From Paracoccus tegillarcae (lineage in GTDB: Bacteria; Pseudomonadota; Alphaproteobacteria; Rhodobacterales; Rhodobacteraceae): DNA of 64,000 nt. Position 1 is the first letter of the stretch, and each line of letters starts with the position of its first letter. Below, piece by piece: positions 17,947 through 26,929 of the stretch. The stretch is from NCBI RefSeq assembly GCF_002847305.1, contig NZ_CP025410.1, positions 17,869-81,868 on the forward strand, written 5' to 3'. The notes below the pieces were generated by a model. That model had not been told where the DNA came from. It saw only the letters and a list, made by a program, of their open reading frames with translations, and searched no databases. The position numbers were made by a program, and so were the translations under genes.

Positions 17947-18221
17947 TGGAGCAGAGCGTCGTCATTCTTGGCCTGTCGCGTCAGGCCCGGCTGGCCGGTC
18001 TGCCGATGCCCTATATGCTTGGTGTGGGCGCGCTGACCGCCCTTCCCTTCTTCTGGACGCAGTTCATCCCCTGGGTGCTGACAGGTCCGCTCTGGTATCT
18101 CGCGGCGCGTGTCGCTGTCGCGATGAACCCCAATGGCCACAAGGCCCTCGCGGTGGTCCTTCGCCGGACCCCGCCCTCTCTCTCCCGCAAGAAACGTAAA
18201 GAGGGGCGTCGCTATGTTTGA
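17946..18221 (+). CDS. virB3: VirB3-like inner-membrane protein
   Basis: This 91-aa protein starts at 17946, where its ATG overlaps the virB2 stop (TGATG). It has the VirB3 pattern: a short N-terminus (LGLSRQARLAGLPMPYMLG) and a hydrophobic pair around ALTALPFFWTQFIPWVLTGP, followed by a basic tail. VirB3 works with VirB4 at the inner-membrane complex. Its end overlaps the virB4 start at 18214. Confidence 0.88.
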   Translation: MEQSVVILGLSRQARLAGLPMPYMLGVGALTALPFFWTQFIPWVLTGPLWYLAARVAVAMNPNGHKALAVVLRRTPPSLSRKKRKEGRRYV

Positions 18222-20571
18222 CGCAAGCCAGGATCGCAAGCGCGCGGCGCGTGCCGCGGCCGTCAGGCCGAAGGTGCCGCAGCTCTACCCGCACATGCCC
18301 TATGTGCTGGAGATCGACGATTTCACGGTGCGCAGCCGCGAGAATGCCCTGATGATGTCCCTGGAAATCAAGGGCAAGGACGGCTTCACCTCGGCCGACC
18401 GCGATCTGGAAGACCTGCGCCGGAGCTTCGCGGGGGTCCTCGACGGTCTGGATGACCGGTTCAGCTTCTATGTCCATCGGATGATGAAGCCGGCAACGCT
18501 CGGGTTGACGCCGATCTATGGCGACAGCTTCGCCGCCGATCTGGATGCCCGCTGGACCGGGCACCTTGCCGAGGCCGCGCTGCGCGACTTCGTGGTGGTT
18601 CTGACGGTGGTGCGCAACCTGCAAGCGCCGCTCAAACTGCCCTTTTTCAGCCGCAAGGCGAAACAGATCTTCGACGGCGATACCAGCGAGCGCCACGCCG
18701 AATTGCGCGAGGTCGTTTCCATCTTGGAAACCAGCCTGCCGGTCGGCACCCGGCGTCTCAGGATCAGCGATGGCTCACTGCTCGGCTTTTACAGCTCGAT
18801 CAATTCCGGCGTTCTGCGCCCGGAATATCGCGGCGATATCTCCCTGATCGCTGAGGATGTGAGCACGGTCGGTCTGCGCTTCAAGGGAAGCGTGATCGCC
18901 CTCGATGAGGGACTGGATCGGCCGCGCTTCGCTGCCGTGCTGGCGGTCAGGAATTACCCGACCATGACCGAACCGGGCATGCTCGATGCGCTCGATACCG
19001 GCATGGACACGCTGATCACCCATTCCTACACCCCCATCGCACGCCAGAAGATCTCCGATCTCGCCAAGCGCCGCATCGACCAGATGCGCGCGGCAGATGA
19101 TGCCGCCACCTCGATCGAGAGTCAGCTTCAGCAGACCTATGACGATGTGGAAAGCGGGCGGCTTGGCTTTGGGGAACACCAGTTCACCATCACGGTTTTT
19201 GCCGAGAGCCCGGAGGCGCTGGAAGCGCGGGTGTCGCAGGTTCGTGGTGTCGCCGAACGGGCCAGGATCAGGCTGACGCGGCTGGCCTCGACCATGGAGG
19301 CCACGTTCTTTGCCAACCATCCGGGCAATCGGGATTATCAGGCCTGGGAAACCATCGTCAGTTCGATCACCTTTGCCGATCTGTGCAGCCTTCACATGAC
19401 CGATAGCGGCACGCCTGCCGATCGGTTGCCGTGGAAGACGCCGATTACCGTCTTTCAGAGCGTGACGGGGGCAGCGCATCGCTTTTCCTTCCATGATGCC
19501 GGCGATCCGAAAGCGGAACCGACCATCGGCCACACCCTCATCCTCGGCCCTTCGAACAGCGGCAAGACCGCGACGCTGGCTTTCCTTGCGGCTCAGGCGC
19601 GGCGCACTGGCGCGCGTCTGGTGTTTTTCGACAAGGATCAGGGCCTGCGGATGGCAGTTGCAGCCCTGGGTGGCCGATATGCCGAAATCAAGGCGGGCGA
19701 ACCCACCGGGCTGAACCCGCTGGCGACCGAGCATGGTCCGCGCGGTGAAGCCTGGCTGATGGACTGGCTGGCCACGCTGGTAGAGCGTGGCCATGACATT
19801 CTTACCCCACATCAGGCCGACAGCCTCAAGCATGCGGTGCGCCAGAACGGTCAGGCCGCCCAGGGGCTCAGGACGTTCGAGCATTTTACCACGCTGATCG
19901 GTGACGCGCGCGATGATCGTGCGCTGGCGACGCGGATCGCGGAATGGGGACCGGAGGGCCGCTATAACTGGGTCTTCGGGCAGGCCGACAAGCCCGTGGT
20001 GGATTTCGACGGGCTCGATGTCCTCGGCATCGATCTGACGGAAATCCTGAGCTTGCCGACGGAGCGTTCGGCGCTCCTGTCCTATATCTTCCGCCGGCTG
20101 GAGCTGATGTTCGAGGCCCGCCAGCCGATGCTTCTGGTGATCGACGAGGCCTCGACGGTCTTCGATGACGAGTTCTTTGCCCGGTGGCTGCCGAAATGGC
20201 TGGTCACGGTGCGCAAGATGAATGTGGTCGTGGTCCTGCTGACACAGTTCCCGTCGCAGATCCGGAACAGCGCCTCGCGCACGATCCTTGAAGGGCTGCC
20301 GACACAGATCCTGTTCCCGAACCGCCGGGCGCAGCCATCGGATTACGAGGGGTTCGCGCTGTCGGGTAATGAGCTCGATTTCCTGCTGGCCGGTCGGAAC
20401 GGTCCGCGCCAGGCGCTGCTGCGCGGCCATAATGGCCAAACCCTGCTTGATGTCGATCTCTCGGCCCTCGGACCGCTTCTGACCGCACTCGGCGGCGGTG
20501 AAGCCGGTCGGCAGGCTTTTGGTCCCGATTTCGAAACCACCCCATTTTTCTGGAGGAATAACGATGCGTAA
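18214..20571 (+). CDS. virB4: VirB4 secretion ATPase
   Basis: The 785-aa product starts at 18214 (MFDASQDRKR), overlapping virB3 by 8 bp. Walker A (GPSNSGKTA) lies at about 445-453 and Walker B (MLLVIDEAS) at about 639-647, followed by VVLLTQFPSQIRNS, a sensor region typical of the family. The N-terminal CagE/TrbE/VirB domain covers roughly the first 400 residues. VirB4 powers pilus assembly and substrate transport at the inner membrane. Length is normal for the family. Confidence 0.95.
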   Translation: MFDASQDRKRAARAAAVRPKVPQLYPHMPYVLEIDDFTVRSRENALMMSLEIKGKDGFTSADRDLEDLRRSFAGVLDGLDDRFSFYVHRMMKPATLGLTPIYGDSFAADLDARWTGHLAEAALRDFVVVLTVVRNLQAPLKLPFFSRKAKQIFDGDTSERHAELREVVSILETSLPVGTRRLRISDGSLLGFYSSINSGVLRPEYRGDISLIAEDVSTVGLRFKGSVIALDEGLDRPRFAAVLAVRNYPTMTEPGMLDALDTGMDTLITHSYTPIARQKISDLAKRRIDQMRAADDAATSIESQLQQTYDDVESGRLGFGEHQFTITVFAESPEALEARVSQVRGVAERARIRLTRLASTMEATFFANHPGNRDYQAWETIVSSITFADLCSLHMTDSGTPADRLPWKTPITVFQSVTGAAHRFSFHDAGDPKAEPTIGHTLILGPSNSGKTATLAFLAAQARRTGARLVFFDKDQGLRMAVAALGGRYAEIKAGEPTGLNPLATEHGPRGEAWLMDWLATLVERGHDILTPHQADSLKHAVRQNGQAAQGLRTFEHFTTLIGDARDDRALATRIAEWGPEGRYNWVFGQADKPVVDFDGLDVLGIDLTEILSLPTERSALLSYIFRRLELMFEARQPMLLVIDEASTVFDDEFFARWLPKWLVTVRKMNVVVVLLTQFPSQIRNSASRTILEGLPTQILFPNRRAQPSDYEGFALSGNELDFLLAGRNGPRQALLRGHNGQTLLDVDLSALGPLLTALGGGEAGRQAFGPDFETTPFFWRNNDA

Positions 20572-20695
20572 GGCTCTTCTTCTGTTGGCCCTTCTGCCCG
20601 CGCTTGCCGCCTGCGGCGAAACCCCGATCAAGAAGGCCAATTGCTGGAACAGCATGGCCTTTGTCGAACCGCGCGACTGCGCATCTGCACCGTGA
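20564..20695 (+). CDS. VirB7-like small lipoprotein
   Basis: This 43-aa product has a strong GGAGG site and a start 8 bp inside the virB4 end. The lipobox LAAC falls at residues 15-18 of MRKALLLLALLPALAACGE. The mature part (about 26 residues) has two further cysteines. Very short lipoproteins in this position normally act as VirB7, stabilising VirB9 in the outer-membrane core. Too small for family proof. Confidence 0.7.
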   Translation: MRKALLLLALLPALAACGETPIKKANCWNSMAFVEPRDCASAP

Positions 20696-20703
20696 GCGCG
20701 GCG

Positions 20704-21846
20704 ATGACGCTGAGGCATGCCCGGTTGCTCGGAACCGCCCTCGCGCTTGGCGTCCTGCCGGCCGCTTTGTGGTCGCAGGGCGTGCCGACCGTCGATGGCA
20801 AGAAACTGGCCATCGAGGTGATGACCGTCGAAGCGGAGCGGGAAAAGACGGCTGCCGAGGTCGCGGAGAATGCCAAGCGCGCCGAAATCGCCCGTTATCA
20901 GGACGAGCAGCTCGCGGCGCTGGACGAGACGCTGAAGCTTCTGACCGGCACCAGCGCCTTCATTCCGGGCCTGGAAGCCGGTGGCGGTTCGGGCGATCTC
21001 TATGCCGCCGCGACGGTCTATGCGATCGACGACAACAATCCCTATGTCGACCGGATCATGGGCGATGCGCCCGTGACCATCGAGCAGATGATTGCCGAGA
21101 CCGCGATCAGGTTCGGCGGTCATCCCGCCCTCGGTCGCGCCGGCATCAATGCGGTCGAGTTCCGCTGCTGGTTCCAGGCATTGGTGAAGCAGGAATCGAA
21201 TTTCAGCATCGGGGCCAAGAGCCCGAAGGCTGCTTTCGGCCTGACCCAGATCATCCCCGGCACGGCAGAGTATCTGGGTATCTATCCGGCCTATTACGAC
21301 GATCCGCGCCTGCAACTGGACGGCGGCGCGCGATACCTTCTGGAACAGCTGGGCAAGTTCGGCTCGATGGAGCTGGCTTTGGCCGCCTATAACGCCGGTC
21401 CTGGCGCGGTCCAGAAATACAATGGCATCCCGCCCTACCGCGAAACCCAGGACTATGTGCGCAAGATCAGCGGCTATTACAGCCGCTATGCCGCGCGCAT
21501 GGGTGGCGCCGCGGATGCCGTGGGGACGCTGGACCCGAAGGACATGGCGATCGCCGAGGCGTCGAACCTGTCGGATGCCGGTGCGCATTACGCCGCCTGG
21601 TCAATGGACACGATGCAGGCGGCCGCAGCGCGGCTCCGCCAGGTGGTGACGCAGATCGAAGGGACGACCTCGGCCAAGGAGGCCCTGGACCTGAACAGCT
21701 ATGCGCGCGCCGAAGTGACGCGCATGGCGATCATCAAAAGCCGTCTCAAGGCGGTCCGGCAGAAGATCGATACCGCGCGCTATGGCCTGCTTCTGCAAGC
21801 CTATGCCGATGACGAAGAATTTTTGCGTGTTTCCCTGGAGGATTGA
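20704..21846 (+). CDS. VirB5-like protein with an embedded lytic transglycosylase domain
   Basis: The 380-aa product starts at 20704; a GTG at 20692 is possible. A signal peptide leads into GVPTVDGKKLAIEV, matching the mature start of the next gene (GVPTIDVSSLAKL). A complete SLT domain occupies about residues 155-265 (catalytic Glu in KQESNFSIGAKSPKAAFG, then [13 protein letters not shown]). The tail, ending DLNSYARAEV...ADDEEFLRVSLED, again matches the neighbour (DLNTRVTAEL...ADEEKFLQIRMED). So a transglycosylase appears inserted into a VirB5-type coiled protein. It is the second such enzyme in the operon. Confidence 0.75.
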   Translation: MTLRHARLLGTALALGVLPAALWSQGVPTVDGKKLAIEVMTVEAEREKTAAEVAENAKRAEIARYQDEQLAALDETLKLLTGTSAFIPGLEAGGGSGDLYAAATVYAIDDNNPYVDRIMGDAPVTIEQMIAETAIRFGGHPALGRAGINAVEFRCWFQALVKQESNFSIGAKSPKAAFGLTQIIPGTAEYLGIYPAYYDDPRLQLDGGARYLLEQLGKFGSMELALAAYNAGPGAVQKYNGIPPYRETQDYVRKISGYYSRYAARMGGAADAVGTLDPKDMAIAEASNLSDAGAHYAAWSMDTMQAAAARLRQVVTQIEGTTSAKEALDLNSYARAEVTRMAIIKSRLKAVRQKIDTARYGLLLQAYADDEEFLRVSLED

Positions 21847-22625
21847 TGATGAAGACCTATTTCGCAGCCGCCGCCATCGCACTGAGCTTCGGACTTCAGG
21901 CCACGGCACAGGGGGTTCCGACCATCGATGTGTCCAGCCTCGCCAAGCTGACCGATCAGCTGGCCGAGGCCAAGCTTCAGCTGAAAGAGCAGATCGCCGC
22001 GAACCTCAAGCTGGACGACCAGGTGTTGAAGATGCTGGAACAGATCCAGCTTCTGCAAAGCCAGCTTGCTGCGCTGAAGGACGGGTTGTCGCTGGCCGAT
22101 CTCGGCTTTGATCCGGATACCTTCCTGCAGGACATCCTGCCGCAATTTGCCGATCTCACCAAATCGCTCGATGCGGCCAAATCGGGCAATTGGGCGCAGG
22201 CGCTGGCCGGCGGGACGCTCGGCGGTGGCTCGGTCGCGGGCCATGTCGACAAGACATTCGCCTCGGCCGGCATGAACCGGGACCAGGTGCAAGATCTGGC
22301 GAACAGCGAGACTGCCGCAACCGCCCGGATCGGCACCTCGGCGAACGTCAACGCCTTCATGTCGGCGGCGGCTGAAAGCTCGTCCGCACAGGCGAAAGAA
22401 AGCCTGACCCGGATCAATGGGCTGGTGGGCAAGATCGAGGGCACGGAGAACCTCAAGCAGGCCATCGATCTCAATACGCGTGTCACGGCCGAACTCGGCA
22501 TCGCGCTCGCCAACCTCTGGGCGATGGAGGCCGTGCAGACGGTCGGCATGGGCGAGGCGGGCGTCATGGATGCCGCGACAGCAGCTGACGAAGAGAAGTT
22601 CCTGCAGATCAGGATGGAGGATTGA
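21846..22625 (+). CDS. virB5: VirB5-like minor pilin/adhesin
   Basis: The 259-aa product has a signal peptide ending near ATA-QGVPTID. A long helical region follows (LTDQLAEAKLQLKEQIAANL, VLKMLEQIQLLQSQLAALKD), then a central globular part and a C-terminal helix pair. This is the VirB5/TraC form, a pilus-tip protein that may touch the recipient. Its ATG overlaps the preceding stop. Sequence conservation in VirB5 is weak, so the call rests on form and position. Confidence 0.75.
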   Translation: MMKTYFAAAAIALSFGLQATAQGVPTIDVSSLAKLTDQLAEAKLQLKEQIAANLKLDDQVLKMLEQIQLLQSQLAALKDGLSLADLGFDPDTFLQDILPQFADLTKSLDAAKSGNWAQALAGGTLGGGSVAGHVDKTFASAGMNRDQVQDLANSETAATARIGTSANVNAFMSAAAESSSAQAKESLTRINGLVGKIEGTENLKQAIDLNTRVTAELGIALANLWAMEAVQTVGMGEAGVMDAATAADEEKFLQIRMED

Positions 22626-22628
22626 GGG

Positions 22629-23156
22629 ATGAACAAGCTGGTTTATGGCGGTATTGGTGCCGTTATCGGGGCTGTGGCCGCAAGCGCCGTGTTCCTGGCC
22701 CTGCCGGACAAGTCTGCCCCGGCTGAAGACGATGCGTTCGTGGCGATGCAGCCCCTCACCGAAGAAGAGCAGGCGGAGGAAGATCGGTTTCTGGACCTCA
22801 ACCTCGGCGCGGAAGACGCCCCTGCGGTCGAACCGCTGAAGGATGCGCAGAACGTCCCCTACTATACCTGCGAGAAGTCGCCGGAACTGGTCGCTTATCT
22901 CGGCAAAAAGGGTAATGCCATCTATGCCCGTCGCGCCCATCTGAACTCTTTCCTCATCGCGACGAATGTGCTCGCGACCAAGGATTGCACCTGCACTGGC
23001 AAGATGATCCCGGCCTCAACGCTGATCGCCTTCGAGACGCGGATGATGGAAGCGGCCGGGGTCACGGATTTGGAAGACCTTGTGACTCAAAACTATTACG
23101 ACGAGGCGCGTGTCATGAGCTGGCAAATCGAAGAGCTCTGCGGGGGGCCGTTCTGA
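22629..23156 (+). CDS. T4SS-associated membrane-anchored periplasmic protein
   Basis: The product is 175 aa with one N-terminal membrane segment (LVYGGIGAVIGAVAASAVFL). A periplasmic acidic region (EEEQAEEDRF) and a Cys-containing domain follow (YYTCEKSPE, KDCTCTGKMIP, EELCGGPF). It lies 3 bp after virB5 and overlaps virB6, so it belongs to the operon. I do not know a named family; position suggests a channel accessory such as an entry-exclusion or assembly factor. Confidence 0.65.
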   Translation: MNKLVYGGIGAVIGAVAASAVFLALPDKSAPAEDDAFVAMQPLTEEEQAEEDRFLDLNLGAEDAPAVEPLKDAQNVPYYTCEKSPELVAYLGKKGNAIYARRAHLNSFLIATNVLATKDCTCTGKMIPASTLIAFETRMMEAAGVTDLEDLVTQNYYDEARVMSWQIEELCGGPF

Positions 23157-24175
23157 TGGGCCTGGTCACGGATATTCTCGACAGCATCGATGCCTCGATC
23201 GCCGCGACCGGGGAGCGCTATTTCGAGACAACCGCCTCGGCGCTTGGCCCGATCGCGACGATCATGATGACGATCTTCGTCATCGCGCTCGGCATCAACA
23301 TCGCCACCGGGGCGTCAGATCTCTCCCTGCGCGATGCCAAGCAACTCTTCTGGCGGGTGATCCTCGTCTACACTTTCGGGTTGAGCTGGGCGAATTTCGG
23401 GGTCCTCTATCACGCTCTCTCGGATGGCGCCGGCAACCTCGCAATGGGGTTCTTTGACGCATCAAGGTCCGGCAGCTCTGATCCCAACACGGCGATGGAC
23501 AGTTTTGCCAAGAATATGGCGGATACGGTCGATGACGTATCAGCATCGCGCGGCTCGATCATGCGGGGCGTGATTGGTGGGTTCGCCTATGTCATCCTCG
23601 GCCTCCTGATGGCCGCCTATGTCCTGGTCGTCGGCTTTGCCAAGATCATGATCGCCTTTCTGCTCGGGGTCGCACCGCTCGCGATGATCGCCACGATCTT
23701 CGACAAGACCCGCAATCTCTTCGAGGCCTGGCTGGAATCCTTCGTCGGCTATCTGATGTATCCGATTGCAGCCGCCGCGATCATCGCCAGCGTGGTGAAG
23801 GTCGGTGAAGAACAGGCTTTGGGGTTAACTGAGGGTGAATCCACGCTTGGCTCCATCCTTGGTTTCGTCGTCGTGGTTTTCGTGGGCATTTTTGCCCTGA
23901 AAGCCATCCCGACTGCGGCCAGCCATCTGACCGGGCAATTCCGGCTGGCCTCGATTTCTCCGCAACCCATCCGCGCCGCGACGCGACCATTGACGGGCGC
24001 CGCCGCGCGCTGGACGGGTGCAAGATTGGGCGCAATGGGGTCTGGAATGATGAGCGGAGGTCTGTCCCCGAAGCTCGCCAGAGACCAGCGTGATCGTGCC
24101 TATGCCGAACGTGGCGGCAAGCTCGCCGAAAAAATCCGACTTTCAAGGGTGTTGGGCACGATGCCGAAAGGCTGA
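23156..24175 (+). CDS. virB6: VirB6 polytopic inner-membrane protein
   Basis: The 339-aa product starts where TGATG couples it to the preceding gene. Several membrane helices are obvious: PIATIMMTIFVIALGI, VILVYTFGLSWANFGVLY, GFAYVILGLLMAAYVLVVGF, FLLGVAPLAMIATIF and ILGFVVVVFVGIFALKAI. A periplasmic loop lies between the second and third. The basic C-terminal tail is cytoplasmic. VirB6/TrbL proteins form part of the inner-membrane channel through which DNA passes. Confidence 0.9.
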   Translation: MGLVTDILDSIDASIAATGERYFETTASALGPIATIMMTIFVIALGINIATGASDLSLRDAKQLFWRVILVYTFGLSWANFGVLYHALSDGAGNLAMGFFDASRSGSSDPNTAMDSFAKNMADTVDDVSASRGSIMRGVIGGFAYVILGLLMAAYVLVVGFAKIMIAFLLGVAPLAMIATIFDKTRNLFEAWLESFVGYLMYPIAAAAIIASVVKVGEEQALGLTEGESTLGSILGFVVVVFVGIFALKAIPTAASHLTGQFRLASISPQPIRAATRPLTGAAARWTGARLGAMGSGMMSGGLSPKLARDQRDRAYAERGGKLAEKIRLSRVLGTMPKG

Positions 24176-24213
24176 CCGCCGCAGCTGACACAGTTCAATT
24201 CTGAGGTAATGCC

Positions 24214-24885
24214 ATGACAGACCAGGTGTCTGAACAGAGAACGATTCTCGAAAGCGAGCTCTTTCTCGAAGGAAAACGCCGCGAACGCAGGGGCTTCATC
24301 GCCCTGGCATTCGGGCTGGCGATCGCGACCGGCAGCGTTGCTGCGCTGCTGGCGGTCCTGCCGCTGAAGGAAATGGAAGCCTTCGTGGTGATGGTCGACA
24401 AGGACACCGGCATGGCGAGCCGGATTGTCGAGGTCCAGCCTGCGTCCATGAACGAGGCCGAAGCCGTCCGCCAGGGGCTGATCTTCAATTACGTCATGGA
24501 TCGCGAGACCTATGACGAGAATGACAACGAGAACCGCCTGCTGAAGGTGTTCCGCATGTCCAGCCTCCTGGAACAGGACAAGCTGCGCAGCCTCTGGAAC
24601 CCCGGCAATCCATATTATCCCCCGACGCTCTATGGAGCCTCGGGCAAGGTCGCCATCAAGGTGCTGAGCATCAGCGAGGTCGGCGAAAACACCGCCACCG
24701 TGCGCTTCACCAAGACCTTCTCGCAGACCGGCGAGGATGATCGGGTCGGCAAGTTCTATGCCACCGTCACCTACGCGTTCCAGCCCTCGACCGAAAGCGC
24801 GGTCGAGCTGGTCTGGGAAAACCCACTCGGTTTCGTCGTCACCGATTACCGCATCACCGCAGAATCTCTGGAGGAACAGGAATGA
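24214..24885 (+). CDS. virB8: VirB8 assembly factor
   Basis: The 223-aa product has a short cytoplasmic start and one membrane helix (FIALAFGLAIATGSVAALLA, about 28-48). An NTF2-like periplasmic domain follows, with the usual blocks: VVMVDKDTGMASRIVEV, NPGNPYYPPTLYG, TATVRFTKTF and NPLGFVVTDYRI. VirB8 nucleates the transfer channel at the inner membrane. Its stop overlaps the virB9 start by 4 bp. Confidence 0.93.
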   Translation: MTDQVSEQRTILESELFLEGKRRERRGFIALAFGLAIATGSVAALLAVLPLKEMEAFVVMVDKDTGMASRIVEVQPASMNEAEAVRQGLIFNYVMDRETYDENDNENRLLKVFRMSSLLEQDKLRSLWNPGNPYYPPTLYGASGKVAIKVLSISEVGENTATVRFTKTFSQTGEDDRVGKFYATVTYAFQPSTESAVELVWENPLGFVVTDYRITAESLEEQE

Positions 24886-25583
24886 CCAGGACGCTGATCG
24901 CCGCGGCTGTTGCCGCCATGACCCTGCCAGCCCTCGCTTATGCCGAAGCGAGCCCGCGATCCGGCTCACGCGATGGCCGGATCACCTATGCCACCTGGCA
25001 GGACGGGCAGGTCTATACCGTGCCGACGCGGGTGCGCAACATCACCATGATCGAGCTGGGCGAGGGCGAAACCATCCGCTCGATCGCCGCCGGCGACACC
25101 GAAAGCTTTCAGGTCGAGAAGCTGGAAGGCAACAATGTTTTCACCATCAAGCCGGTGATCGACGGCGCATCGACCAACGTGACGGTTGAGACGAACCGGC
25201 GCTTCTATTTCCTGAACGTGGTCGAGGGTGGGAAACCGTCCTGGTCGGTCAAGTTCACGGTGCCGGGCAGCGGGCGGTCCGCATCGGCCGGTCCGACCAT
25301 CCGGCCTCTGGCTGAAGCGCCGCTGACCCCGATGCGCTATCGGATCGTCAGCAGGACCAGCGGCGCGGGTTTCGCCCCCATCGGGATCTCCGACGATGGC
25401 GCGAAAACCTATTTCCAGATCCCGTCCGGCGCCCCCACTCCGACCGTCTTCCGGGTGGACAGCAAGGGGCTCGAATACGCCGTCAACAGCACCATGAAAG
25501 GCTCGGTGATCGTGGCCTCGGGCCGGTCCGAGCGATGGGTCCTGCGCTACGGCGACGATCACGCCTGCATTGAAGGGAAGTGA
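24882..25583 (+). CDS. virB9: VirB9 outer-membrane core protein
   Basis: The 233-aa product has a signal peptide (MTRTLIAAAVAAMTLPALAY). Then comes SRDGRITYATWQDGQVYTVP, the normal VirB9/TrbG opening, GEGETIRSIAAGDTESFQVE, and a C-terminal beta domain ending YGDDHACIEGK with one Cys that could pair with the small lipoprotein. It forms the outer ring of the core complex with VirB7 and VirB10. Confidence 0.93.
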   Translation: MTRTLIAAAVAAMTLPALAYAEASPRSGSRDGRITYATWQDGQVYTVPTRVRNITMIELGEGETIRSIAAGDTESFQVEKLEGNNVFTIKPVIDGASTNVTVETNRRFYFLNVVEGGKPSWSVKFTVPGSGRSASAGPTIRPLAEAPLTPMRYRIVSRTSGAGFAPIGISDDGAKTYFQIPSGAPTPTVFRVDSKGLEYAVNSTMKGSVIVASGRSERWVLRYGDDHACIEGK

Positions 25584-25585
25584 AC

Positions 25586-26929
25586 ATGACCGAGACATCT
25601 GAACAGAAGGTGCAGGATCGCCTGACCGGGCTCAGGAAACCACCCCCGAAGCCCTCGCTCCTGAAATCCTATGGTCCCTATGCCGCCGTCCTGGCCGCAG
25701 GCCTCGGGATTGGCGGTTATGTCGCCTCCATCCCGGCCGCCGAGGAGGAACAACCGGCGGTGCGGACCTCCGATGCTGCCGAGTTTCAGGAAGATGTGGG
25801 CCTGGCCGGCTTCACGACGCGGGTGCCGCGTGCGCAGCCCGCCGTGGACATGCCGCAGACCGAACCGGAACCGGCAGCGCCGGCAAGCGATCCCGAAGCC
25901 GAACAGCTCCGGGCCGAGTTGGCCGAGCTTCAGGCGCAAATGGAGGTGCTGAGGAACGAGGCCGCCGGCACGCCGGCGGAACTTGCCGCCCTTCAGGCCG
26001 AAATGGACAGCCTCAAGGCCGAGGCCGCTGATCGGGAGACTGCCTATGCCGAACTGGAACGGGAAAACCTCCGGCTGCAAACGCAGCTCGAAAGCAACAG
26101 CCTCCTGGGCCTGCCAACGGACACGGCGGGCGATGAAGAAGCGCGGCGGCTGGCCGAATTCGAAGCGCGCCGCGCCGCGGCCGAGGCGCAGCGCGCCGCC
26201 CAGAATGCTTCGCCCATGGTGGCATATCGCGCCGGCGGCGGCTCAGAAGGCGGTGCTGGCGAAGGCGGCACGGGCCAGCGATATGAAGGCGATGAGGCAT
26301 TCGTTCGCGCGGGCGCGACCCGCGCGAGCGTGACCCAGGCCGAAATCATCGCCAACCCGTCTCATACCGTTGTCCAGGGCACGCTGATCGAGGCAACGCT
26401 TCAGACCGCCATCCAGTCGAGCCTAGAGGGCAATGTCATCGCCACGGTCAGCTATGACGTGTTCTCGATGGACATGGCCAATATCGTCATCCCGCGCGGC
26501 TCGAAGCTCTTTGGCCGCTACAGCTCGGACATCGATCGCGGTCAGCGTCGTGTGCTGGTGGCCTGGGACCGCGTGGTGACGCCCGATGGACAATCGGCGG
26601 AACTCGCTGCTTATGGCACAGACCGGATCGGGCGTTCCGGGCTGACAGGCAAGGTGCGCAACCATACCCTCGCTCGCTTTGCCGGTGCGGCGGCGGTCTC
26701 GGTGATCGGCGGCATTCCCGCCATTGTCACCGCCGCACTGGAACGCGAGACGGACAACGCCGGCAACCGCAATGATGCCCTGACCGATGCCGCCTCGGAC
26801 GTGGCGCAGAACACGACATCGGCCCTGGGCGAGGTGATCCAGGGCTATCTCGATATCCCGACCACGATCAGCATCGACCAGGGTGCGGTCGTCATGGTGC
26901 AGGTCAATGCCGATGTGGAGATGCTATGA
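25586..26929 (+). CDS. virB10: VirB10 core-complex scaffold
   Basis: The 447-aa product starts at the ATG 3 bp past the virB9 stop. It has a cytoplasmic Pro-rich start, one membrane helix (YGPYAAVLAAGLGIGGYVAS) and a coiled-coil region (about 105-165; AEQLRAELAELQAQMEVLRN). The TrbI/VirB10 beta-barrel domain follows from about 250 (NPSHTVVQGTLIEATLQTAI, PRGSKLFGRYSSDI, RVLVAWDRVVTPDG). VirB10 spans both membranes and senses ATP use by VirB4, VirB11 and VirD4. Confidence 0.95.
   Translation: MTETSEQKVQDRLTGLRKPPPKPSLLKSYGPYAAVLAAGLGIGGYVASIPAAEEEQPAVRTSDAAEFQEDVGLAGFTTRVPRAQPAVDMPQTEPEPAAPASDPEAEQLRAELAELQAQMEVLRNEAAGTPAELAALQAEMDSLKAEAADRETAYAELERENLRLQTQLESNSLLGLPTDTAGDEEARRLAEFEARRAAAEAQRAAQNASPMVAYRAGGGSEGGAGEGGTGQRYEGDEAFVRAGATRASVTQAEIIANPSHTVVQGTLIEATLQTAIQSSLEGNVIATVSYDVFSMDMANIVIPRGSKLFGRYSSDIDRGQRRVLVAWDRVVTPDGQSAELAAYGTDRIGRSGLTGKVRNHTLARFAGAAAVSVIGGIPAIVTAALERETDNAGNRNDALTDAASDVAQNTTSALGEVIQGYLDIPTTISIDQGAVVMVQVNADVEML

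Noticed and set aside
18775..21588. A 937-codon open frame on the minus strand
   Set aside because: It runs opposite virB4 and the following genes, whose motifs are clear; long antisense frames are common at this GC content.
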